A DNA stretch of 64,000 nucleotides, from assembly GCA_030425285.1 (NCBI GenBank), contig JAUIAY010000001.1, positions 1,164,963-1,228,962 of the forward strand, read 5' to 3'. Under the pieces are notes generated by a model. The model did no database searches. It saw only the letters and a list, made by a program, of their open reading frames with translations, and had not been told where the DNA came from. Positions 49,103 to 57,900 of this stretch are shown here, piece by piece. How positions within the stretch are numbered: position 1 is the stretch's first letter; the number at the start of each line of letters is the position of its first letter. The DNA comes from Bacteroidia bacterium (lineage in GTDB: Bacteria; Bacteroidota; Bacteroidia; Flavobacteriales; Flavobacteriaceae). Both the position numbers and the translations under genes were made by a program.

Positions 49103-51178
49103 ATGAATAAAGACATATTAAAAAAAGCATTTACAAATTTGGTTACCGCCAAAACAATGGCAGAATTGTATGAAGCCAACTTCAAAGTAGTTTCAAAATA
49201 CGTACACGCCACATCACGCGGTCACGAAGCCATTCAGACCGCTTTAGGAATGCAATTGTTACCTCAAGATTATGCATTTCCGTATTATAGAGACGATGCC
49301 ATGTTATTGGCTTTTGGTATGACACCTTACGATTTAATGCTTCAGGTATTAGCTAAAAAAGACGATCCATTTTCTGGTGGAAGAACCTATTATTCGCATC
49401 CAAGTTTAAAAGATGCTGATAAGCCTAAAATTCCACATCAATCATCAGCAACAGGTATGCAAGCCATTCCTGCAACTGGTGTCGCAATGGGAATGCAATA
49501 TTTGGAAAAGCAAGGACTTCAAAATTCAAATGTTGTTCAGAATGATAGCAAAGAATCGCAATTAAAACCTATCACGGTTTGTAGTTTAGGTGACGCATCA
49601 GTAACCGAAGGCGAAATTGCAGAAGCCTTTCAAATGGCTGCTTTAAAGCAAATGCCAATTCTATATTTGGTGCAAGACAATGGTTGGGATATTTCAGCCA
49701 ATGAAGCCGAAACCAGAGCTCAAAATGCTGCAGAATATGCAAAAGGTTTTCACGGATTAGAAGCCATTTCTATTGATGGTGCTAACTTTATTGAAAGTTA
49801 CGAAGCATTAGAAAAAGTTATAAAAACCATAAGAGAAGAACGTCGTCCATTTTTGGTGCACGCTAAAGTGCCATTATTGAATCATCATACGTCTGGTGTG
49901 CGTATGGAATGGTATCGAGATGATTTGGAAGAAGCAAAATCTCGTGATCCATATCCTGTTTTAAAACAGCAAATGTTAGATAATGGTTTCACCCAAAAGG
50001 ATATTGATACTATTGAAGCGGAAATAAAAACCTTGGTTGAAAATGATTTTCAAAACGCCTTAAAGGCAGAAGATCCAACACCAGAAGATTTATTTACGCA
50101 TGATTTTGCACCAACACCAATTATCGATGAAAAAGGTGAGCGTTCGCCTGAAGGTGCTGAAAAAGTTGTGATGGTAGATTGTGCCTTATTCGCTGTGGAA
50201 GAATTGATGCGCAAGCATCCGGAATGTCTGCTTTATGGACAAGATGTTGGTGGACGACTTGGTGGTGTATTTAGAGAAGCGGCAACATTAGCACAGAAAT
50301 TTGGTGACGACCGCGTTTTCAATACGCCAATCCAAGAAGCTTTTATTGTGGGCTCTACGGTTGGTATGAGTGCGGTAGGATTAAAGCCGATTGTTGAGGT
50401 TCAGTTTGCTGATTATATTTGGCCAGGACTTAACCAATTATTTACCGAAGTGAGCCGTAGCTGTTATTTAAGTAACGGAAAATGGCCTGTGAGTATGATT
50501 TTGCGTGTACCAATTGGTGCTTATGGTAGTGGTGGACCTTATCATTCATCCTCTGTGGAAAGTGTGGTCACAAATATTAGAGGTGTTAAAATTGCTTATC
50601 CAAGTAATGGTGCTGATTTAAAAGGCTTAATGAAAGCAGCATATCACGATCCAAATCCTGTGGTTATTTTTGAGCATAAAGGCTTGTATTGGTCTAAAGT
50701 ACCCGGAACGCAAGGTGCAACCTCTGTAGAACCTGCTGAAGACTATGTATTACCTTTTGGAAAAGCTTGGGTATTACAAGAAATCTGGAAGCAAGACGAT
50801 GTAGAAACCTGCACTATTGTAACCTATGGAATGGGTGTGCATTGGTCAATGAATGCTTCAGAAGAAATGGGTTTAAAAGATCAAATAGAAGTTATCGATT
50901 TAAGAACATTGTATCCTCTAGATGAAGCAACCATAATGAAATCGGTTAAGAAAACAGGTAAGTGTTTAGTAGTAACTGAAGAGCCAAGTGATAATAGTTT
51001 TGCAAGAGCATTATCTGGGAAAATTCAAGAAGAATGCTTCAAATATTTAGATGCACCAGTAATGACAATTGGTAGTGAAAATATGCCTGCAATTCCATTG
51101 AACTCAACATTAGAGCAGACAATGATTCCTTCAACTGAAAAAGTTAAGGCGAAGATTAAGGCTTTATTTGATTATTGA
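49103..51178 (+). CDS. 2-oxoacid dehydrogenase E1, fused alpha-beta (branched-chain type)
   Basis: The 691-residue protein joins E1-alpha and E1-beta. The alpha part has RGHEAIQTALG, YYRDDAMLLAFGM and the thiamine diphosphate motif GDASVTEGE...VQDNGWDIS. The beta part begins near residue 345 (KVVMVDCALFAVEELMRKHP) and has LYGQDVGGRLGGVFREAATL, FNTPIQEAFIVG and VEVQFADYIWPG. Fused E1 of this kind is usual for the branched-chain complex in Bacteroidetes. I chose the ATG at 49103; the ATG at 49085 lies inside a repeat. No E3 gene is nearby. The link to the paa genes suggests phenylpyruvate as a possible substrate. Confidence 0.88.
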   Translation: MNKDILKKAFTNLVTAKTMAELYEANFKVVSKYVHATSRGHEAIQTALGMQLLPQDYAFPYYRDDAMLLAFGMTPYDLMLQVLAKKDDPFSGGRTYYSHPSLKDADKPKIPHQSSATGMQAIPATGVAMGMQYLEKQGLQNSNVVQNDSKESQLKPITVCSLGDASVTEGEIAEAFQMAALKQMPILYLVQDNGWDISANEAETRAQNAAEYAKGFHGLEAISIDGANFIESYEALEKVIKTIREERRPFLVHAKVPLLNHHTSGVRMEWYRDDLEEAKSRDPYPVLKQQMLDNGFTQKDIDTIEAEIKTLVENDFQNALKAEDPTPEDLFTHDFAPTPIIDEKGERSPEGAEKVVMVDCALFAVEELMRKHPECLLYGQDVGGRLGGVFREAATLAQKFGDDRVFNTPIQEAFIVGSTVGMSAVGLKPIVEVQFADYIWPGLNQLFTEVSRSCYLSNGKWPVSMILRVPIGAYGSGGPYHSSSVESVVTNIRGVKIAYPSNGADLKGLMKAAYHDPNPVVIFEHKGLYWSKVPGTQGATSVEPAEDYVLPFGKAWVLQEIWKQDDVETCTIVTYGMGVHWSMNASEEMGLKDQIEVIDLRTLYPLDEATIMKSVKKTGKCLVVTEEPSDNSFARALSGKIQEECFKYLDAPVMTIGSENMPAIPLNSTLEQTMIPSTEKVKAKIKALFDY

Positions 51179-51330
51179 GTTGATATTGTTTAAGCTAACT
51201 TACTTATGTTAGTTCATAGTGTACTTAAACCGATATTTTAGCAGTATATGGAATATTAAAAATGTTCTGTAACATTATACTGTTATATTTTGTATATTCA
51301 ACCACTTGAAATATTAAATTCTAAACTATC

Positions 51331-51690
51331 ATGAAAAAATACATTACTTTATTTAGTGTCATAGCGTTATTTTTTATTGGAATGCAAAATTCTGTGGCTC
51401 AAAATAAACAACAAACTCCTGAAGCTATTGCTAAACTTAAAACCTATGAGTTGCATAAATTAGTGAATTTGTCAGGTAAGCAACAAGGAGAGGTTTTTAA
51501 GGTGTTAGTTGATGCTGAAAGCAACATGTCAGCTGTTGATTCCAAAGGACAAAATATACAGTCGTCTCAAAAAACTAAAGCAGCAATTTTAGATAACACG
51601 AATACAAGAATTAAAGCTATTTTAAATCCTGAACAATATGCGATTTATTTAAAATCTCTTGAAAAAGAAAAAGAAGAGGTGAAAAAGTAA
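51331..51690 (+). CDS. Small secreted Spy-like protein
   Basis: The 119-residue protein has a signal peptide (YITLFSVIALFFIGMQNSVAQ) and an all-helical remainder with a LTxxQ-like pattern (LHKLVNLSGKQQGEVFKVLV, then RIKAILNPEQYAIYLKSLE). This pattern resembles small periplasmic Spy/CpxP-type or Bacteroidetes relatives that bind unfolded protein or metals. It is similar in layout to the protein at 62977-63432. It ends before a strong bidirectional terminator. Confidence 0.65.
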   Translation: MKKYITLFSVIALFFIGMQNSVAQNKQQTPEAIAKLKTYELHKLVNLSGKQQGEVFKVLVDAESNMSAVDSKGQNIQSSQKTKAAILDNTNTRIKAILNPEQYAIYLKSLEKEKEEVKK

Positions 51691-51705
51691 GTTTTGATTT
51701 ATATA

Positions 51706-51742
51706 TCACAAAAAAAGCGGCTTTAAGCCGCTTTTTTTGTGA
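51706..51742. terminator. Strong bidirectional terminator
   Basis: A perfect 16-bp stem, TCACAAAAAAAGCGGC (51706) with GCCGCTTTTTTTGTGA (51727), has a 5-base loop. The A-run and T-run serve both strands, ending the convergent genes at 51690 and 51754. Confidence 0.95.
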
Positions 51743-51753
51743 TTGAGATTCAT

Positions 51754-52293
51754 TTACATTTCTGGTGGATATTTTTCCATAATTTGTTTTACAAATTCTT
51801 TAATGCGAGCTTCCTTTTTATCAATGTTGTTAGAAACACTTAAGTAGCCTACACCTTGTCCTTGCCAAACCAATTCTTTCTTTTTGGCATCAATTAAATC
51901 AATATAAAGTACACCTTCAGTAGAAGAAGATACAGTATTATAATTTCCATAGAAATATGGATTCCAACCCCAGCCCCAACCAGGACCATAGAAATTATTG
52001 TAAACATCAATTTTTTCCCTAGAAGAGGTAATGATACTTACTAGTAAGTCAGGATTCTCTGATTTTGTAAAGCCTTTAGATAACAATTCGGTTTCAATGG
52101 CTTTTAAAATACGCCTTTTGTCTAAATCACTGATTTCAGCTTTGTCAATACCAGTCTTGTAAAAAGCGAATGTTTTAAAGTCGTTGAAATTGGCTTGTTT
52201 GTCATAATCTGCAACGACCCTAACAGAACTACAGGAGGTAAGTATTGCCAAGACAAAAGCCGCAGGCAATAAAATGTTCATTAATTTTTTCAT
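51754..52293 (-). CDS. DUF4136 lipoprotein
   Basis: The 179-residue protein has a lipobox (LTSC, Cys21). The DUF4136 domain begins SSVRVVADYDKQANFNDFKTFAFY, with KRRILKAIETELLSKGF and NPDLLVSI. An aromatic/Gly loop (YGPGWGWGWNPYF) and GVLYIDLIDAKKKELVWQG follow, and the end is LSVSNNIDKKEARIKEFVKQ. These lipoproteins are common in Gram-negative bacteria and have no known function. It lies 24 bases downstream of hutU on the same strand. Confidence 0.92.
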   Translation of the reverse strand: MKKLMNILLPAAFVLAILTSCSSVRVVADYDKQANFNDFKTFAFYKTGIDKAEISDLDKRRILKAIETELLSKGFTKSENPDLLVSIITSSREKIDVYNNFYGPGWGWGWNPYFYGNYNTVSSSTEGVLYIDLIDAKKKELVWQGQGVGYLSVSNNIDKKEARIKEFVKQIMEKYPPEM

Positions 52294-52317
52294 AGCGTTA
52301 ATTTTTAAAACGAGTTA

Positions 52318-54306
52318 TTAAGATAATAAATTATCGTTTACCATGTTTGGAAGTGTTACCTTTAAATTAGGTTCTACTTCCATGGCACGTTTAATAGCAA
52401 AAATAGCACCTTCATTTCTAGCCCAACTGCGACGGGAAATGCCATTGTTTACATCCCAGAAAAGCATTGATTTTAAGCGTGTTTCTGCTTCTGTAGTACC
52501 ATCAAGAACCATACCAAATCCACCATTGATAACTTCTCCCCAGCCAACACCACCACCATTGTGGATACTTACCCAAGTGGCTCCTCTAAAACTATCTCCT
52601 ATGACATTATGTATAGCCATATCTGAAGTGAAACGAGAACCATCGTAAATATTGCTGGTTTCGCGATATGGTGAATCTGTACCTGATACATCATGGTGAT
52701 CACGGCCTAGAACAACGTAGCCTATTTCGCCTTTTGCAATGGCCTCGTTGAATGCTTTAGCAATTTTCATTCGACCTTCAGCATCTGCATAAAGAATTCT
52801 GGCTTGTGAGCCTACGACTAATTTGTTTTCTTGAGCACCTTTAATCCACTGAATATTATCAGCCATTTGTTGTTGGATTTCTTCAGGTGAATTTTTCATG
52901 ATTTCCTCTAAAACTTCGCAGGCAATGGTATCGGTTTTGGCCAAGTCTTCTGGTTTTCCTGAAGTACATACCCAACGGAAAGGACCGAATCCATAATCAA
53001 AACACATAGGTCCCATAATATCTTGTACGTAGCTTGGATACTTAAATTCACGACCAATAGTTGGGCTGTTGGACATCACATCAGCGCCGGCACGAGAGGC
53101 TTCGAGCAAGAAAGCATTTCCGTAATCAAAGAAATAGGTGCCTTTCTCTGTATGTTTATTTATTGCAGTTGCATGACGACGTAAGCTTTCCTGAACTTTA
53201 GTTTTGAAAAGGTCTGGATTATTAGCCATCATGTCGTTAGCATCCTCAAAAGGTATTCCAACAGGGTAATAACCACCAGCCCAAGGATTATGCAATGAGG
53301 TTTGATCACTTCCTAAATCAATATGGATATTAGAATCATCAAATTTTTCCCAGACATCAACAACATTTCCTAGGTATGCAATTGATATTGTTTCTTTATT
53401 AGTCTGTGCTTTTTGTACTCGTGCTACTAATTCATCTAAATCTGAAATTTTTTCATCAATCCAACCTTGATCTAATCGAATTTGAGTGATTTTAGGATTC
53501 ACTTCTGCGCAAATCGTAATACAGCCAGCAATGTTGCCTGCTTTTGGTTGTGCACCAGACATTCCGCCTAAACCAGAGGTGACAAAAATATGTCCTTTAG
53601 GTGATTTGTTTATTTTTCTAAATCCGTTTAAAACGGTAATTGTTGTGCCATGTACAATACCTTGAGGCCCAATATACATGTAGCTTCCGGCTGTCATTTG
53701 TCCGTATTGTGTAACGCCAAGAGCGTTGAATTTTTCCCAATCATCTGGTTTGGAGTAATTAGGAATCATCATGCCGTTTGTAACAACTACACGAGGCGCG
53801 TTTTTATGTGATGGAAATAAACCCATGGGATGACCAGAATACATAACAAGCGTTTGCTCATCTGTCATGGTTGCTAAATATTGCATGGTTAATAAATACT
53901 GCGCCCAGTTAGAAAACACAGCGCCATTGCCGCCATACGTAATTAATTCATGTGGATGTTGCGCAACAGCATAATCCAAATTGTTTTGAATCATTAACAT
54001 GATAGCTGCAGCTTGCTTTGATTTGGCAGGATATTCATCAATTGGGCGTGCATACATTTTATAATCTGGACGAAAACGATACATGTAAATGCGTCCATAA
54101 GTCTCTAATTCTTCTTTGAATTCAGGAAGAAGTGTTGCGTGGTGTTGCGGTTCAAAGTAGCGCAACGCATTTTGAAGGGCTAATTTTTTTTCTTCATTAG
54201 AAAGAATCTCCTTACGTTTAGGTGCATGATTAATAGAAGCTTCATAAGGTTTAGGATTAGGTAATGTGTTTGGTATTCCTTGTAGTATTTGTTCTTGAAA
54301 TGTCAT
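52318..54306 (-). CDS. hutU: Urocanate hydratase
   Basis: HutU converts urocanate to 4-imidazolone-5-propanoate in histidine degradation, using tightly bound NAD+ as an electrophile. The 662 residues suit the long Bacteroidetes form. The NAD-binding motif is VTSGLGGMSGAQPKAGNIAG. The catalytic Cys region is DYGFGPFRWVCTSGKPEDL, and YVVLGRDHHDVSGTDSPYRET and WVSIHNGGGVGWGEV are also conserved. Other hut genes are not in the window. Confidence 0.97.
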   Translation of the reverse strand: MTFQEQILQGIPNTLPNPKPYEASINHAPKRKEILSNEEKKLALQNALRYFEPQHHATLLPEFKEELETYGRIYMYRFRPDYKMYARPIDEYPAKSKQAAAIMLMIQNNLDYAVAQHPHELITYGGNGAVFSNWAQYLLTMQYLATMTDEQTLVMYSGHPMGLFPSHKNAPRVVVTNGMMIPNYSKPDDWEKFNALGVTQYGQMTAGSYMYIGPQGIVHGTTITVLNGFRKINKSPKGHIFVTSGLGGMSGAQPKAGNIAGCITICAEVNPKITQIRLDQGWIDEKISDLDELVARVQKAQTNKETISIAYLGNVVDVWEKFDDSNIHIDLGSDQTSLHNPWAGGYYPVGIPFEDANDMMANNPDLFKTKVQESLRRHATAINKHTEKGTYFFDYGNAFLLEASRAGADVMSNSPTIGREFKYPSYVQDIMGPMCFDYGFGPFRWVCTSGKPEDLAKTDTIACEVLEEIMKNSPEEIQQQMADNIQWIKGAQENKLVVGSQARILYADAEGRMKIAKAFNEAIAKGEIGYVVLGRDHHDVSGTDSPYRETSNIYDGSRFTSDMAIHNVIGDSFRGATWVSIHNGGGVGWGEVINGGFGMVLDGTTEAETRLKSMLFWDVNNGISRRSWARNEGAIFAIKRAMEVEPNLKVTLPNMVNDNLLS

Positions 54307-54444
54307 TTAATAAGTTTTTAATCAATAATATCATCTAAAAGTTGCATTCTAATTTAGATGGAAACTATGGATAGCGAATATCAACACGATGGTGTGTGTT
54401 GGCAACTTTAATGCGATATGTCATTAAAAGAATGTCCAAAACCT

Positions 54445-54603
54445 TTATTGTGAATTCTTTTTTTTATTATAGCCATAAGGACAGTGTCTACAGCCACTTT
54501 CGCAACAATAGCCACGTTTTAAATGGTATTGTTCGGTGAAACAACGATACCCTTCAGGCGTCCAATAAAAATCACCTTCTTCAATAGGTATTATTTTTTT
54601 CAT
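54445..54603 (-). CDS. DUF5522 cysteine-rich miniprotein
   Basis: This is a 52-residue protein: the minus-strand ATG is at 54603 and the stop at 54445-54447. The core EGYRCFTEQYHLKRGYCCES followed by GCRHCPYGY matches the short DUF5522 family found in many bacteria. Its CC and CxxxC-type cysteines suggest metal or iron-sulfur binding. The start is preceded by a short AT-rich gap to the divergent gene at 54651. Function is unknown. Confidence 0.85.
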   Translation of the reverse strand: MKKIIPIEEGDFYWTPEGYRCFTEQYHLKRGYCCESGCRHCPYGYNKKKNSQ

Positions 54604-54650
54604 GTTACAAAGATACTATAAATTGGAGCGATTTTTGATTAAGAAAATAT

Positions 54651-54977
54651 ATGATTTTGATTTCAAAACATCTAGTACCTAAAGGCTATGTAGGAATTAC
54701 ACTATTTCCTTTTATTGTCTTAAAACACCAAATAAGTAAATTAGATAATGTGTTGTTGAATCATGAACGTATTCATTTAAGGCAACAAATGGAATTATTG
54801 ATTGTGTTTTTCTATGTTTGGTATGTTTTAGAATTTGTGATAAGATTGTTTCAATTCAAGAATTGGTATTTAGCTTATAGGAATATTTCTTTTGAACGCG
54901 AAGCCTATTCAAAAGAAAAAGACCTTGACTATTTGAAATCAAGGTCCTTTTGGAGATTTATGAAATATTTAAATTAA
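54651..54977 (+). CDS. Mini membrane protein with HExxH motif
   Basis: The 108-residue protein has a HExxH motif at residues 38-42 (LNHERIHLRQQ) next to a membrane helix (LLIVFFYVWYVLEFVIRLF). A downstream Glu84 in ISFEREAYSKEK could be the third zinc ligand. The layout recalls the zinc core of M56/BlaR1-type membrane peptidases in miniature. Whether it is an active protease is unknown. It is a conserved-looking flavobacterial type. Its stop codon overlaps that of the convergent T9SS gene (TTAA at 54974-54977). Confidence 0.7.
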   Translation: MILISKHLVPKGYVGITLFPFIVLKHQISKLDNVLLNHERIHLRQQMELLIVFFYVWYVLEFVIRLFQFKNWYLAYRNISFEREAYSKEKDLDYLKSRSFWRFMKYLN

Positions 54978-57900
54978 TGTTTAAGGACTACTTTTTGAAC
55001 TTTTTCTTGACCATTTTCCAAAAGAGCTTTTACAAATAGTACTCCATCGCTTTGGTATAAATTATCTATATTGAACTCCAGTTGATTAACAGCATTTTTG
55101 TAATAAAGCTGTCTGCCCAAAACATCATAAACAGTAATGGTTTGAATAGGACTATTACTAGCTTTTATTTTTATGTAATTATTGCCTGGAGCGCTTATAG
55201 AGATAGCTGTTTCGGAGTTGAATTCATCCACACCCAAAGAATTATTGGTGTACCTTAATATAAATCGGTCATCATAGGTACCGCTTTCAATATTAAAGCT
55301 ATAAGGAGCGACTCTTAAATCATGGATGACCTGCATATAAGTATCCTCTATATAAATAGTTTGGTCTGTATTTAGGAACAAACCGTCTAAAGTGTTGATA
55401 CCAATAGAATAATTACCATTTTGTGGTATAACTAAACCTAAAGGTACGCGGTCGCTATCAATAAATGGTAAGGATCTTCCTTGAATAGACATTTTGTCTT
55501 CTTCTATCAATGAATAAAAACTAACATTCGATCCAGCAAATTCAAAGCCATCATAAAGTCTATCGTTGCCATTTGTAGCTCCTTCAATATAGCCAACTAA
55601 AATAGAGGTTCCTATGTCGTTAGGACTAATAAGGTCTAGCCAGATTCTATGGCGTTCAATGTTTGACTGTCTAGTGTTATTCGCTCTATAAAATTGACTG
55701 TTGTTCAGAGTTTCATCACGCATGGTATTATTAAATGTGATGTTTTCAGAAGTTCCAGCAGCTGGGCTATCCAACATCAACACAAAAAAGGCTTGACCTG
55801 CAGCGATATCGCCATTGAAACCAGGAGGATTGGAACCAGTATAATTATTGTCAATATAATCGTCACTATAGTTATAGATAAAATCATAGTAAAATGGACT
55901 GTTCTGAAAAACAGGTCCAGTTTGGTGCGTCCAAAAGTATATGGTGCCGTCAATAAAACTGTTAGCTGAAATAAAATCAGTATAAGATATAGCTGAAGGA
56001 TATGGGTTACCAATTAGGTTCCAGTTATCATCTTCATTGGTAGCTAAAGCATCCCCTTGCGATGTGTAATTACCCGAATTATGTGTACCCCTAGTAATAG
56101 GAACAGTAACAACACCATTTTGAGGCCTCCCAGAAAATTGAGCGGTATTGGCAGGAACTGGGTTGGTTGACACAAGTCCTCTAACAATATAGCCTTTTCC
56201 TCTTTGCATAATACCAGATGCAGGTATCCAATCACCGTGAATGATGCCATCCAATGTAGGATTCCATTCATAGATTAACTCGCCTGTAGCCGAAGAAATA
56301 TCAGTAACATTAAAGTCTTCGTCTGTAGGGGAAGACCAATAAATATAATCGTATCCATTGACACCAGTTGGGACTGTACGCTGCATGTTCATAACACCGT
56401 TTCCAGTATTGTTGTTTACATTGGGAGCACCTTCGTTTATTTGAATTAAACTTCCGGAATCTCTTATGTTTAATATACCATCCAGATGTATCCAATCAGT
56501 GACAACTAATTTAGTGTCAGTTAAAACTTCGAGCCTCGCAGTTGAAGCAATTGTTAGATTTAGTGCAGAAGCAGCTGGAGGCGGTATTGGCGGAGGTCTA
56601 TTATTAACATCTGCAATTGGGTAGTCTATGTTCGAAACTGTAATATCAGGAATAACAACACAATCTAATGGTGTAGGCACGCCGTTTGGCTCCCAATTAC
56701 CATCTACGTACCAGTTATCGTCTATATACCCCATCCATGTTTTTCTTGAGTCTGTTACCAAGATTTCATCAGATAAGGTAACCGTGTTTCCGCAAACAGT
56801 ATATTCTGTGACTGCAAAATAAGTGTTTTCTGCACTAACTGTAACAGTGTCATCTGCATTGGCTGTTATAATATTTCCAGGAGCAATAGCACCTTCGTAC
56901 CAAGTTACTGTATTCGGATTTATAACGGCACCGTTTGGAACAAAACGCCAAGCTTCATTTACTGTTTCCCAATTGGAATCCAATCCATTTCTACAAGGAG
57001 CAACTGTGTATTCGTTGGCAGGATTATTTGGATTATTGTTTGCATTCACCCCTTGAATACCGACTATAGCATTGCCATCATTCCAGGGGAAAACATCACC
57101 GTTTTCAATACGTTTCTCTTCTATAAATACTTCAATAATATTGGTGGTTTCGTGTAAAACAATCATGCCAGTGTAAAAACGAGATGAATCCCCAAACATC
57201 GGAATATTATTCCATGAAATTTGAACTTGTCTACAAGGAGAGGTGCCTATTACTCTACTCTTAATTGGAGTTCCTGACATACCTGTGGGGTCGATGTCAT
57301 GATACACGCCATAAATGGTTTGTTCAAAAATATAATTATCCCAGGTGTCTAAATTACTAGGTAGGTTCTCAGTGAATTCCCAACCGCAATATTGTTCGGG
57401 CGAAGGAAGTTGTGTTGATGGAAAATCAGGGTCTACTTCAATATCAAAATCAAATGTCACCATTCCGTTGGCTCCAACCAGAAATTCATCATAACATTGA
57501 CCATAGAAGCTAAAGTCAAAAGGAATTGTAGTTGCTGAATCTGCCCAAACATCATCAGTGTTTATATTTTGGGCGCTACCCCCTAAAAGCGGGAAATCGT
57601 AGTTAGGAGCTGGGTTTGGATAAGCGATTTTTTCAACTATATAACTAGTGGTCTCTCTTAAGTTGGCATGAGCGGCAAGCGTTACATCACCATTATCACA
57701 ATCTAATTGTGTTGTTGGGTCAGCAATAAAAGGGTTAGCAGTAAAAGGGTTGTTGGTAGCTTCATCAATAATTACTGGGCATACTGTTGGAGTATTGACT
57801 AAATCAGTACAGCCAGTATTGAAGCTTGTTGTTACCCAAACGCCTTGATCTGTAGTATTGCAGACACCTCTTATAAATACATAATAGGTTGTTCCAGCAC

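Noticed and set aside
51195-51212. CTAAC...GTTAG pair after the E1 gene as a third paa operator
   Set aside because: The half-sites are eight bases apart, not the short spacing of the other two sites, and the pair lies after the gene; it is more likely part of a weak 3' hairpin.
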